Notes under the pieces: model-generated
What the model was told of the DNA's origin: nothing
The model's database searches: none
Seen by the model: the letters and a program-made list of their open reading frames with translations, nothing else
Made by a program: the position numbers and the translations under genes
Assembly: GCF_002005105.1 (NCBI RefSeq)
Contig: NZ_MSCV01000035.1
Span: 1-64,000, forward strand
Origin: Methylocaldum sp. 14B
GTDB lineage: Bacteria; Pseudomonadota; Gammaproteobacteria; Methylococcales; Methylococcaceae
DNA: 64,000 bases
Direction: 5' to 3'
Shown here: in pieces, positions 18,173-27,150 of the stretch
How the letters are laid out: each line of letters begins with the position of its first letter
Numbering within the stretch: position 1 is the first letter of the stretch

Positions 18173-21100
18173 TCAAACTTCGATACGTTTTTCTTCGAAC
18201 CATCGGTACAGGGCCGGCAGCACCACCAGGGTGAGCAAGGTTGAGGTGATCAATCCGCCGATCACCACGATCGCCAGCGGGCGCTGGACTTCGGAGCCCG
18301 GCCCCGTGGCGAACAGGAAGGGCACCAGGCCGAGCATCGCGACCGTCGCCGTCATCATCACCGGCCGGAAGCGCTGCTTGCAGCCTTCGACAATGGCCTC
18401 CCGCTGGCGCAAGCCCTCGTCCCGAAGTCCCCGGATGTAAGACACCAGCACCACCCCGTTCAGCACCGCAATGCCCCATAAGGTGATGAAGCCGACCGAG
18501 GCAGGCACCGATAGATATTCTCCGGTGAGAAACAGCGAGAAGATGCCGCCCATGGAGGCGAACGGCAGCACCAGAATGATGAGGGCGGCGAAGCGCAACG
18601 AGTTGAACAGCAAAAACAACAGAAAGAAGATCGCCGCGATGGTGATGGGGATAATCACCATCAGGCGGTGCATGGCCCGGTCGAGATTTTCGAATTGTCC
18701 GCCCCAGGTGACGTAATAGCCTTCCGGAAGCTTCACTCGCTCGGCGACGGCCTTTTGCAGTTCCGCGACGAAGCCGCCCAAATCGCGGCCCCTGACGTTC
18801 GCGCCGATCACGATGCGGCGCCGGGCACTGTCGCGGCTGATCTGCGCCGGTCCGTCCACGACCTCGATGATGGCCAAATCTTCCAGCGGCACCAGGGCGC
18901 CATTGGGGGATTTCAGCAGTATTTGTCCGATGGCCTGCGGATTGTTTCTGAATTTTTCAGGAAACCGGACTACCGCCGAAAACCGCCGCTCGCCCTCGTA
19001 GATTTCGGTACTGACGCGGCCGCCGATGGCGGTCTCGATGATGTCGTTGATGTCGGCCACGTTGATGCCGTGGCGGGCGATGGCCTGGCGGTCGACATCG
19101 ATGGTGAGATACTGCTGGCCGCTCACGCGTTCGACGCGGATGTCGGCGGCGCCTTCGATCGAGTTGAGCACCCTGATGATTTCATCGGCCTTTTGCTTCA
19201 GGACCTCCAGTTCGTCGCCGAACAGCTTGATGGCGATATCGGAGCGCACCCCGGTCACCATTTCGTCCACCCGGTCCGAGATCGGCTGCGCCATCACGAT
19301 TTGCACGCCGGGCAAGACGCTCAGTTTTTCCCGCAAGGCATCCATTACATCGTCCTGATCCCAACCGGGCGGCAGTTCCTCCCGCGGTTTGAGGGTCAGG
19401 ATAGGAGTAGACTCGTTCTCCGGTTGCGTGTCCGTGGGGTTTTCGGAACGTCCCAACTGGGACACCGCCAGGGCGATGCCCGGCACGTCCGTCACCAGAC
19501 GCATGGCTTCCGTCTCCAGGTGGATGGACTCATCCAGCGACATGCTCGGAACCCGGTTGATGCCCGTCACGATGGAGCCTTCTTTCATCTCCGGAATGAA
19601 GGAGGTCCCCAGAAAAGGCGCGAGCGAGACGCTGCCGATCAACACCAGAATCGCGGCAATGATCACTTTGCGGGGATTATTTAAGGCGAAGTCTAATAGG
19701 CTCAGATAGGGCCGCTTGAGAAAAGCAATGATCCGCGTGTCGTGCTCCGCGCCGCCTTTCAAAAGATACGAACACAATACTGGCGACAGGGTGAGCGACA
19801 CGATGAGCGAGATAAAGAGCGCGATCGCGATGGTGTAGGCCAGCGGCGCGAACATCTTGCCTTCGATGCCGGTCAGGGTCATCAGCGGCAGGAACACCAG
19901 GCAGATGATGCCCACCCCGAACAGGACCGGCGTGCCCACTTCGGCGGCGGCGCGCAAAACGATCAAGCTCCGGCTTTCGCCGGTTTCTTTAGCCTCGCCC
20001 AGGTGGCGGAAGGCGTTCTCCACCACGACCACCGAGCCGTCCACCATGATGCCGATGGCGATGGCGAGCCCGCCGAGGGACATGAGGTTGGCCGAGATGC
20101 CGTAGTGGTTCATCGCCATGAACGTCACCAGCGGCGTGATGATCAGCGTCGCCACCACGATCAGGCTGGAGCGGATATCCCCGAGATACAGCAACAAGAC
20201 CACGATCACCAGCACGACGCCTTCCATCAGCACTTTGGTCACCGTGTGGATTGCCGCATCGACTAGGCCGGTGCGGTCGTAATAAGGCGTAATCTGTAAG
20301 CTCCCCGGCAGCATGCCGTGTTCGTTGATCTCCAGGACCCGCTCCTTGACCCGGCCGACGATCTCCTTGGCGTTGCCGCCGCGGATCATCATCACGATAC
20401 CGCCCACTGCCTCGGTGTAGCCGTTCTTGATCACCGCGCCGGAACGCACGGCATGACCGATGCGCACCTCGGCAACGTCATGGATGAAGACCGGAGTGCC
20501 GGCGCTTTCCTTGAGAACGATATTGCCGATGTCGTCGAGGTCTTCGATCAGACCGATCCCGCGGATGAGGTATTGTTCGGCGTATTGCGGCAGTTTGCCG
20601 CCGCCGCTGTTGGCATTGTTGAGCGCCAGCGCCGTGTAGACGTCTTTTAGCGTCAGGCCGTAATGGCGCAAGCGGTCGGGATTGGGAAGGACCTGATACT
20701 GACGCTCCAAGCCGCCGATCGAGTTGATTTCGGCGACGCCGGGAATGCCGCGGAGCAGCGGACGCACCACCCAGTCCTGAATCGTCCTGCGCTCGGTCAG
20801 TTCTTCCTCGGTCAGGGCGCGTTCGCCGTCGTCAGGCCGCTCCAGGGTGTATTGGTAGACTTCGCCCAGGCCGGTGGAAACCGGTCCGAGAATCGGTATA
20901 ACGCCTTCCGGCAAGCGTTCCGCCGCTTCGATCAGCCGTTCGAGCGCCAGTTGCCGGGCGAAATAGACGTTAGTCTCATCGGTAAACACCAGATTGATCT
21001 GGGACAACGCGTTGCGGTTCACCGAGCGCATCTCGACCAGGCCGGGAAGCCCCGTCATGGCGATTTCCAGCGGGACGGTGACGAAACGCTCGACCTCCTC

Positions 21101-21274
21101 GGGAGAGCGGCCAGGCACTTCGGCCGCCACTTGGACCTGGACGTTGGTCACGTCGGGAAAGGCGTCGATGGATAGGTTCTGCATGGCGTTAAAGCCGAAC
21201 GCGACCAGGCACAACGCGATGATCACGACTACCAATCGCTGCTTAAGGGCGGCGCGGATCAAGTTTTCGATCAT
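18173..21274 (-). CDS. Heavy-metal RND pump, CusA-like
   Basis: 1033 residues, full length. PDVTNVQVQVAAEVPG at the N-terminal porter domain; twelve predicted helices. Helix 4 reads AIGIMVDGSVVVVEN with Asp412 and Glu419, lacking the DFG of CzcA-type pumps and closer to the AIGAMVDA form of Cu(I)/Ag(I) pumps, although GS differs from both. Substrate therefore uncertain: monovalent copper/silver or a broader range. Part of an operon TolC-adaptor-pump-PII read right to left; starts 3 bases after the adaptor stop. Confidence 0.93.
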   Translation of the reverse strand: MIENLIRAALKQRLVVVIIALCLVAFGFNAMQNLSIDAFPDVTNVQVQVAAEVPGRSPEEVERFVTVPLEIAMTGLPGLVEMRSVNRNALSQINLVFTDETNVYFARQLALERLIEAAERLPEGVIPILGPVSTGLGEVYQYTLERPDDGERALTEEELTERRTIQDWVVRPLLRGIPGVAEINSIGGLERQYQVLPNPDRLRHYGLTLKDVYTALALNNANSGGGKLPQYAEQYLIRGIGLIEDLDDIGNIVLKESAGTPVFIHDVAEVRIGHAVRSGAVIKNGYTEAVGGIVMMIRGGNAKEIVGRVKERVLEINEHGMLPGSLQITPYYDRTGLVDAAIHTVTKVLMEGVVLVIVVLLLYLGDIRSSLIVVATLIITPLVTFMAMNHYGISANLMSLGGLAIAIGIMVDGSVVVVENAFRHLGEAKETGESRSLIVLRAAAEVGTPVLFGVGIICLVFLPLMTLTGIEGKMFAPLAYTIAIALFISLIVSLTLSPVLCSYLLKGGAEHDTRIIAFLKRPYLSLLDFALNNPRKVIIAAILVLIGSVSLAPFLGTSFIPEMKEGSIVTGINRVPSMSLDESIHLETEAMRLVTDVPGIALAVSQLGRSENPTDTQPENESTPILTLKPREELPPGWDQDDVMDALREKLSVLPGVQIVMAQPISDRVDEMVTGVRSDIAIKLFGDELEVLKQKADEIIRVLNSIEGAADIRVERVSGQQYLTIDVDRQAIARHGINVADINDIIETAIGGRVSTEIYEGERRFSAVVRFPEKFRNNPQAIGQILLKSPNGALVPLEDLAIIEVVDGPAQISRDSARRRIVIGANVRGRDLGGFVAELQKAVAERVKLPEGYYVTWGGQFENLDRAMHRLMVIIPITIAAIFFLLFLLFNSLRFAALIILVLPFASMGGIFSLFLTGEYLSVPASVGFITLWGIAVLNGVVLVSYIRGLRDEGLRQREAIVEGCKQRFRPVMMTATVAMLGLVPFLFATGPGSEVQRPLAIVVIGGLITSTLLTLVVLPALYRWFEEKRIEV

Positions 21275-21277
21275 GGC

Positions 21278-22390
21278 CTACTCCAGTTCTTTGCGGATAC
21301 GTTCGTTGTTCAGATGGAACGCGCCATCTACAACAGTCGGTTCCCCTTCCGTGAGCCCTTCGATCACTCGGCGATATCCGCCTTGCTCGGGAGCAAGCGA
21401 AACCGGACGCAGGGCGAACCCATCGGCGGCGATCCGGACGAAGACATAGTCCTGATCGCCGCTTCTCACCACGGCTTTGGCCGGGACACCGAGGCCGGTC
21501 AAAGCCGGCTTCCGGATGACCATGGTGGCCAGCATTTCGGGTTTGATCTTGCGCTCCGCATTGTTCACCTCCATGCGCACGGTGACCGTGCGCGTGGTGG
21601 GGTTCACGATGTCGGAGACGTAGATCAGCTTGCCGCTGATTTTCTGTCCCGGCAGCGCTGGAATCTGCACTTCGGTCTGGCCATCGGGTTCGATCAGATA
21701 GGCCTTTTGTTCCGGCGCTTCGGCCACCACCCACACGCGGGACAGGTCGGCAATCGTAAACAGGTCGTCCGTGGTCTGAGCGATCTGGCCTAGGGAAACA
21801 TGCCGCTCGATCACGGTCCCCGCCACGGTGGCGGTCACCGGGGTCACCGAATCGATCTGGCCGGTGGCCGCGAGGCGCTGGATGGCGCCCTCGCTCATGC
21901 CCATCACGCGCAGCTGATCGGCACTGGCGCGAAGCTCCACCTCGGCTTCCATCAATTCGCTTTCCCGTTCCTTGAGTTCCGCCCGGCTGATCACGTCGGC
22001 TTGCAGCAGGCGTCGCGCGCGATCCACCGCAAGTTTGTACAGATTCACCCGGGTTTTCGCTTTCAGATAGGCGGCTTGGGCGTTGCCGAGTTCGGTGCTG
22101 TTGATGCGGGCTAGGATCTCGCCTTTTTTGACGGTTTGGCCGATGAAGGCGTTGATCTCGGCGACCCGTCCGCTGACGCTGGGACCGATGCGGGCCACGC
22201 GATGCTCGTCCAGGGCTACTCGGGCTGGAAGATGCAGGGATTCGGCAGTCTCCTTAGGAGCGACCGGAGCGATGGTTAGTCTCTGGAGTAGAGAGGACGG
22301 TGCGGTTACCGTCACCGCGCCGGCAGCGTCCTGCCCGTAGGCCGGCGCCAGGCCGATGAGGCACAACACTAAGGGAATGAGTATTTTCAT
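21278..22390 (-). CDS. RND efflux periplasmic adaptor (CzcB/CusB-like)
   Basis: 370 residues. Sec signal MKILIPLVLCLIGLAPAYGQ, no lipobox. Lipoyl halves GRVAEINAFIGQTVKKGEIL and VTATVAGTVIERHVSLGQIA enclose a long helical hairpin (LQADVISRAELKERESELMEAEVEL). Beta-barrel segment LSRVWVVAEAPEQKAYLIEPDGQ, then a membrane-proximal domain. Binds the pump and TolC-like channel encoded on either side; the start overlaps the channel gene stop by 4 bases. The membrane fusion proteins of this operon and of 7430-8578 are clearly different, so this is not a recent duplication. Confidence 0.92.
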   Translation of the reverse strand: MKILIPLVLCLIGLAPAYGQDAAGAVTVTAPSSLLQRLTIAPVAPKETAESLHLPARVALDEHRVARIGPSVSGRVAEINAFIGQTVKKGEILARINSTELGNAQAAYLKAKTRVNLYKLAVDRARRLLQADVISRAELKERESELMEAEVELRASADQLRVMGMSEGAIQRLAATGQIDSVTPVTATVAGTVIERHVSLGQIAQTTDDLFTIADLSRVWVVAEAPEQKAYLIEPDGQTEVQIPALPGQKISGKLIYVSDIVNPTTRTVTVRMEVNNAERKIKPEMLATMVIRKPALTGLGVPAKAVVRSGDQDYVFVRIAADGFALRPVSLAPEQGGYRRVIEGLTEGEPTVVDGAFHLNNERIRKELE

Positions 22391-23652
22391 AGCGACTGAT
22401 CCTGGTAGTCCTGAGCCCGAAGCCGCTCGATTTCGAGCAGCGCGGCGTTCTTATCGAACAAGGCGTTGATATAGTCGACGCGTACCGCCTGAAAGGTGCG
22501 TTGGGCGTCGAGATAATCGAGAATGCCTCTTTCGCCGAGACGGTAAGCGGCCTCCGCTACCTTGAGGGCAGCTTCCGCTTCTCGGAGAAGACCCGACTCG
22601 AAGGTCTCGATTTGCTGACTGGCGATGCGGTAGGCGGTAATCGCAGTGTCGAGTTCGTACAGAAGGCTCAGCAGTTGCCGATCCGCTAGGGCGTCCGCCC
22701 GTGCGCGGTCGGCGGCGGCGCGGGCGATGGGGCCTTGCCGCTGATTCCACAGAGGAAGCGGCACGATGAGGTCGACCCGCCACTGCTCCAGATTGGGCTC
22801 TCGATAGACGCCGGCCTTGATGGTGGGCTGGGGATAGCGCAGCGCCTGTTCCAGTTCGAGCTGAGACGTGGCTCGGTCGACTTCCGCCCGCGCCTGAATG
22901 AGGGCCGGATGGTTCCGCTGCACTTGATCGCGGAGCGCATCGAGGTTCGGCGGTTCCCGGCGGGCCGCGGGGAGCTCGCCGACCAGGTCCGAGTCGGGCG
23001 GGAGCCGTCCGGCGACCAAGGCCCTGAGGGCCGTCTTGGCCTGCTCCACGCGCAGCGCTGCGCTCTCACGGTTCTTCGTGGCCCCGAGGAGTTCCGCTTC
23101 CGCCTTGACCAGTTCGTAACGCGAGGCTTCGCCGACTTCAACGCGGATGCGGATCTTGTCGCGGATGGATTCGAGCAGGCTCCGGTTGGCCTCCGCCATC
23201 GCCAGCAGCTCCTGCTGCCGCAGCACGTTATAGAACGCCTGCTTGACCCGGGTCAGCACGTTGAGGCTAATAGTTCGATAAAAGGCCTTCGCCGCGTCCA
23301 CGCCGGCTTCGCCCGCTTCCCGCCGGGGACGGCGGACATACGGGAGTTCGATCGGCTGGGCGATATCGGCGCCGGTTAAAATGCCGCGGGTGACGCCGGT
23401 ATCACGGGCCACCGATTCGCCCGCCCCGACCTGAATCTCCGGGTTGGGATAGGCTTTGGCAGTAATCAGATCGCCTTCCGCACCCTCGATTTGGGTCCGG
23501 GCAGCCGTTAGCTCGGGATTATGTTTTTCCGCCAAAGCCAGAAGGTCGGCCAGGCTCAACGAGGAACCGGCCGAATCCGAGGCGGACATGGAAAGAATCA
23601 AGAACCCGCACAGTAGTAGCGCTGGGGTCTTTTGTAGGGATGAACCCGTCAT
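22387..23652 (-). CDS. TolC-family outer-membrane efflux channel
   Basis: 421 residues from the ATG at 23652, where a Sec signal begins (TPALLLCGFLILSMSASDSAG) after a GAGAG ribosome site; starts at 23700 and 23739 would place 16-29 polar residues before the signal. Two efflux-protein repeats: EKHNPELTAARTQIEGAEGD..AYPNPEIQVGAGE and RNHPALIQARAEVDRATSQLELEQ..YPQPTIKAGVYREPN. C-terminal AAYRLGERGILDYLDAQRT is the typical channel motif. First gene of the second RND operon. Confidence 0.9.
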   Translation of the reverse strand: MTGSSLQKTPALLLCGFLILSMSASDSAGSSLSLADLLALAEKHNPELTAARTQIEGAEGDLITAKAYPNPEIQVGAGESVARDTGVTRGILTGADIAQPIELPYVRRPRREAGEAGVDAAKAFYRTISLNVLTRVKQAFYNVLRQQELLAMAEANRSLLESIRDKIRIRVEVGEASRYELVKAEAELLGATKNRESAALRVEQAKTALRALVAGRLPPDSDLVGELPAARREPPNLDALRDQVQRNHPALIQARAEVDRATSQLELEQALRYPQPTIKAGVYREPNLEQWRVDLIVPLPLWNQRQGPIARAAADRARADALADRQLLSLLYELDTAITAYRIASQQIETFESGLLREAEAALKVAEAAYRLGERGILDYLDAQRTFQAVRVDYINALFDKNAALLEIERLRAQDYQDQSL

Positions 23653-23681
23653 GGCTCTCGCTTGATGTCGTCGATCGGGAG

Positions 23682-23703
23682 GCGATGAATAAGCATTCAT
23701 CGC
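23682..23703. repeat. 9-bp perfect inverted repeat with 4-base loop upstream of the TolC gene
   Basis: GCGATGAAT at 23682-23690 and its exact complement at 23695-23703 enclose AAGC. It lies between the small upstream ORF and the channel start at 23652. There is no U-run, so an operator or mRNA hairpin fits better than a terminator. Role inferred only. Confidence 0.5.
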
Positions 23704-23754
23704 GCCTGGCGGATAAAGATGGCCTGGGGCCAGCTTCATCCACGGGATCGGGGG

Positions 23755-24132
23755 CTAACAGCGGCGAGGGGGAGGCGGCTCGGGAATGATGTCTTGGGAA
23801 CGGGACAGGACGGGGGCCGACCGATAACGCACCGGTTTTATCCCCCATGGCGAATAGCTCAAGGAATCCTGGGCCAGGCTGTCGTCATCCAGGTTGGAAT
23901 AATCCGCCTCGTCCTGCGACTCGGCATCCGACTCTCCGTCGTCATCCCAATCCGGTGAACGCTCGGCGGTTTCGAGCGGGGACGCGTAGTCGGCCTGGGG
24001 CAAAGACAGGTCCAGATCCATAACCACCTGAATCCGCCACAGACCGGTGACGACATTCAGCGTCAACAGGAGCAGATAAAAGTAGTGTCCCGCAGGGCGG
24101 GTAGGCCGAACGCGTTGTTTTACTTGTTTCAT
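23755..24132 (-). CDS. Small hypothetical protein with one hydrophobic helix and an acidic tail
   Basis: About 125 residues from an ATG at 24132. A basic N-terminus (KQVKQRVRPTRPAG) is followed by one hydrophobic segment (HYFYLLLLTLNVVTGLWRI) and a strongly acidic, low-complexity region (DWDDDGESDAESQDEADYS, NLDDDS), then a proline-rich end. It is on the same strand as, and ~100 bases before, the second RND operon. I recognise no family. No clear ribosome site; the frame could begin at 24240. An acidic periplasmic tail could bind cations, but this is speculation. Confidence 0.45.
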   Translation of the reverse strand: MKQVKQRVRPTRPAGHYFYLLLLTLNVVTGLWRIQVVMDLDLSLPQADYASPLETAERSPDWDDDGESDAESQDEADYSNLDDDSLAQDSLSYSPWGIKPVRYRSAPVLSRSQDIIPEPPPPRRC

Positions 24133-24257
24133 GTATTGTTTCAAGCCGAAGACATACGGGAGTTTTCGGGCTTGAAACCAAAAAGATGGGCTATCGAACG
24201 GCGGGTATTCTAACCGTAATTTCGAGACCTGGAAAATCACGCTCTATCGTTGTTTGG

Positions 24258-24415
24258 GATAACTTGTCCCGCATCGCGGCAACGAGGTTCGCACGGCCAT
24301 CGAAGCCCGTGGAGCCATTCTCAAGGCGCTGCCGCCCCATAGTCCGGATCTCAATCCTATCGAGCAGGCCTTTTCAAAACTGGGAAAATACCAGGGCTGC
24401 GTTGAGCCTCTTGGA
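24258..24415 (+). pseudogene. IS630-family transposase relic (C-terminal part)
   Basis: Translating with one frame change gives DNLS-(H) then RGNEVRTAIEARGAILKALPP and SPDLNPIEQAFSKL, the C-terminal DDE region of IS630-family transposases (LPPYSPDLNPIE is diagnostic). Only ~50 residues are left. It sits just outside the tRNA remnant at the ICE edge. Confidence 0.75.
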
Positions 24416-24418
24416 TAA

Positions 24419-24440
24419 GTCACGAAATAGTCACGTTGAC
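24419..24440. repeat. GTCACG-type repeat, left copy
   Basis: GTCACGAAATAGTCACGTTG plus AC. Contains two GTCACG units in tandem, spaced by AAATA. A near copy lies at 24636-24656 on the other side of the tRNA remnant. May be a recombinase arm-type site or a trace of a duplicated element end. Confidence 0.45.
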
Positions 24441-24460
24441 GGTCGTGAAAGACCATCAAA

Positions 24461-24472
24461 ACTTAGCTAAGT
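24461..24472. repeat. 12-bp perfect palindrome ACTTAGCTAAGT
   Basis: Self-complementary 12-mer between the left GTCACG repeat and the tRNA remnant. Could be a protein-binding site at the element boundary. Nothing more can be said from sequence. Confidence 0.3.
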
Positions 24473-24484
24473 GATTGATTCGGT

Positions 24485-24540
24485 TGGCGCCCCGGATACG
24501 ATTCGAACGTACGACCTTCCCCTTAGGAGGGAAGCTATCA
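24485..24540 (-). other. Probable ICE attachment site: 3' half of tRNA-Arg(CCU)
   Basis: Read on the minus strand this is the end of a tRNA. The anticodon loop CTCCTAA (anticodon CCU), the T-arm GTACG-TTCGAAT-CGTAT and an acceptor ending GGGGCGCCA are present. One C is missing in the anticodon stem and no D-arm or 5' acceptor strand follows at higher coordinates, so this is a remnant and not a gene. ICEs of the Pfl type integrate into tRNA 3' ends and leave such a duplicate. The CCA end points left, which puts the element on the right, where conjugation genes are found. The intact tRNA should lie beyond the window. Confidence 0.72.
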
Positions 24541-24998
24541 TTTTTTCAGACTTGGTAAATCAGTAACTTAGGCACATGCTCCCCGCGTGAACCGGACTGA
24601 GAATGCCACGAAATGAAGAAGCTTGACCGGGGTTTGTCACGTTTTAGTCACGTGACCAAAGCGCCAAACAGGACTGACACTACCGATAGCCAACATCAAT
24701 TTTCATCGGCCAACAGCCGGGCATCACATTCGTTGTCGCGGCTGCTTTGATTCCGTAACGGATTCAAGAACGGATGGATGGAACCGTATGTCGATTCCTT
24801 GCCGTGTCGGGTGCTGGGCGCAGATCCCGATCGATGAAGTGACTGGCGAGCCCGGGCTTGTGAACAAATGCCGTGAGCGACCGGCCGGTCGCCTGTAAAG
24901 GAGGTCCCAATCTTAAAAAATCGGATTTTTGAAATCATTACAACAGAAGTCGAATTTTCACCCAAGCTACCGATCCCGTGAAAAGATCAATGACAAAA
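24541..24998. other. ICE edge, no supported gene
   Basis: Between the att remnant and the end of drmB. Holds the right GTCACG repeat (24636-24656). A minus-strand open frame at 24696-24965 matches nothing and lacks a ribosome site. No integrase reading frame or fragment was recognised, although this is where one would be expected. Confidence 0.4.
24636..24656. repeat. GTCACG-type repeat, right copy
   Basis: GTCACGTTTTAGTCACGTGA plus C. Same architecture as 24419-24440: GTCACG-NNN-TAGTCACGT followed by GAC. The two copies bracket the tRNA remnant at ~45 and ~100 bases. Confidence 0.45.
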
Positions 24999-27146
24999 TC
25001 ACCATTGGCCAAATCCTGAAAAGAAGCCGATAGCCGGGTTTTCAATGGTACCGAGAACCACACCACGATCAAGCAAACGATTCTGTTCCTCGCACGATGT
25101 CTCCGGCAGAAGCGCGCAAGAATGACATGCCGCCAGGTTGCAGCTGTCTGAACCTTGTCCTCGGCTCTCAATGCACACTGGATCGGATGAGCACCAGCGA
25201 GACTTCTCCATGGCACGTTGTATCACGCTTCCCAAGCGATCTGGCTGGCCCATGCGCACTAAGCCGCCCATGGTGCCTTCCGAATCGCCAGCAGCCGTGT
25301 AGATCAGGATCCCCGCCATGGGATTTTCACCTTCGGCAGAATAGATTCGTTCGCGCAACGATGCCGAACCGTAACCACAGTCCTGCACAAGTTGATTGAT
25401 CAGCAGGTGGGCAAAGGTATGCAAGAGCACAAATCTGGGGGTGATCAGCCGCTGTTCCCGATGGCGTCTTTCTGCCAGCGTATCCATGTTTTTCCGCATA
25501 AGGGACAGTCGACCATCCAGTTCCATTCCATGTCGCTCCAGCCATTGCTGTAAGCGGGACTCGGAAAACTGAACGAAGATACCCTCCCCACGCACTACTA
25601 TGGCCGGCAACCACTTCTTGTGACCTGCCATGAATAGAGCACGCTTTTCATCAGGCGTGAGGCCAGTGGAGTAAATACGGGAAAAGCCTTCGAAGGCCCG
25701 CGTTTCCCGAAGCTTGTTCAGAAGCGCAACTCGACTGAAGGCACTCTGAACGAATGTGTCATACTTCGTAATATCGGTGCCGCGAATATCCAGATCCGTC
25801 TTGGGGTAGCCCACTTGAAGGTCGCGGGAGAACACGCTGAATTCCTGCTGACGATAGCCTACTTCTTCGTCATCAGGGTTGGCGGCTCTTACTTCCACGC
25901 CATTTCCGGAAAAATGCGACCTGAGCGCATCCAAAATGAATGTGGGATCAGCATTCCAGTTCAGACTCTTCACCGCAGCCGCGACAGCATCCAGTGACAG
26001 CTGGCGATCTGATGCTGATTTGATGCACTGGTCCAAGAACGCGCGTGTTGTGCGATTATCCAGAAGGATACCGTGCAAAAGATGACGATTGGCCGCCTTG
26101 GCCAGAGTGGCAGGCTCCACTATAGATTCGGGGTAATACTTCGCAAGGGCATTGACAGCGGCTCGATGGCTCACAAGACCGTTGTCTGAGTCCAGAGCGC
26201 TCTCTCGCAGACGGTTCTTGACGTCGCGATCATCGAGAAGGTCCAAGACTTCCTGAGTCAACGACTTGTCATCAATATCCGGGATATAGATCGAACTGAC
26301 CACCGAAGGGAAATAAAGATTGGTGGCGCTCTTAAGCACCACATGGAGAGGATGCCCACAACCGGCAGCAGGTCGAAGATCGGTTCCAACCGCCAGCACC
26401 GGATTGATGCCTGAACAGCTGACGTTTATCTCACTTAACGCCTTGCTCCACTCTTCGCCCGCCTGCGGATCATTGTGCACAAATGCTCCTGCAAGCGATC
26501 GTTTCGCGAGTTGATTAGCTCCAAAGCGTACAACCTGAACTTTCCCGTCCTTATCTTTCTCCTCGGCCTGAACGGAGACGCCCGCTAGCGAGGCGCTACC
26601 AGAACTGGTCATGCGCAACCATCTATCAATTCCGTCAGGTTTCCAATCCATGCTGTTGCCATTAAATATCCATTCCACCCATGGAAAATCCTGGATATGC
26701 CCTTTTGCACAGGCAGCGACAAAACGCACTTGAAATGTCTTACGCTTCGGGTGCATCTTGCCGGCATCCGAACCGGTCGAAATCGGTCCTTCGCATATCG
26801 GCGCATCCTTGTCATGATAGCGCCCTAGATGCATGCGGCCGCACCTTGGGCAAACATGCCAGAGCGGAAAGCGCAGGAAAGGCAACTTAAGATTGATATT
26901 ACGCTGCTGACCGCCATGACGGTTCGGTCTTCGGAAATCTGGTGGCTGGACGAAGAAGTCGACACCTAGGCGTCTGGCCAGTCGTTTTTCGTCATCTATA
27001 ATGAATTCCCGATGATCCGGGTTGTTCTCGTCAAAGGGCCATGCGTCCAGCCCGGCGTGAATCAGTGAAACCGGGCCAGGAAAATCCACCATTGCACCCG
27101 GCCCGAATGGTGCAATGGCCTGCGATTTGCGAACAGGACGGCTCAT
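24999..27146 (-). CDS. drmB: DISARM DrmB protein (DUF1998)
   Basis: 715 residues. The N-terminus RKSQAIAPFGPGAMVDF is the hallmark start of DrmB. A cysteine-rich element follows early (CPRCGRMHLGRYHD). The DUF1998 domain is in the C-terminal third (HTFAHLLINQLVQDCGYGSA, GILIYTAAGDSEGTMGGL), and a second cysteine cluster follows (CSSDPVC..CNLAACHSCALLPETSC), probably zinc-binding. In DISARM, DrmA and DrmB form the core that recognises and blocks unmodified phage DNA. The gene starts 4 bases after the drmA stop and is the last of the operon. Confidence 0.9.
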   Translation of the reverse strand: MSRPVRKSQAIAPFGPGAMVDFPGPVSLIHAGLDAWPFDENNPDHREFIIDDEKRLARRLGVDFFVQPPDFRRPNRHGGQQRNINLKLPFLRFPLWHVCPRCGRMHLGRYHDKDAPICEGPISTGSDAGKMHPKRKTFQVRFVAACAKGHIQDFPWVEWIFNGNSMDWKPDGIDRWLRMTSSGSASLAGVSVQAEEKDKDGKVQVVRFGANQLAKRSLAGAFVHNDPQAGEEWSKALSEINVSCSGINPVLAVGTDLRPAAGCGHPLHVVLKSATNLYFPSVVSSIYIPDIDDKSLTQEVLDLLDDRDVKNRLRESALDSDNGLVSHRAAVNALAKYYPESIVEPATLAKAANRHLLHGILLDNRTTRAFLDQCIKSASDRQLSLDAVAAAVKSLNWNADPTFILDALRSHFSGNGVEVRAANPDDEEVGYRQQEFSVFSRDLQVGYPKTDLDIRGTDITKYDTFVQSAFSRVALLNKLRETRAFEGFSRIYSTGLTPDEKRALFMAGHKKWLPAIVVRGEGIFVQFSESRLQQWLERHGMELDGRLSLMRKNMDTLAERRHREQRLITPRFVLLHTFAHLLINQLVQDCGYGSASLRERIYSAEGENPMAGILIYTAAGDSEGTMGGLVRMGQPDRLGSVIQRAMEKSRWCSSDPVCIESRGQGSDSCNLAACHSCALLPETSCEEQNRLLDRGVVLGTIENPAIGFFSGFGQW

Positions 27147-27150
27147 GTCA

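Noticed and set aside
24485-24540. Intact tRNA gene
   Set aside because: Only the anticodon loop to CCA is there; the sequence to the right forms no D-arm or 5' acceptor strand and the anticodon stem lacks one base.
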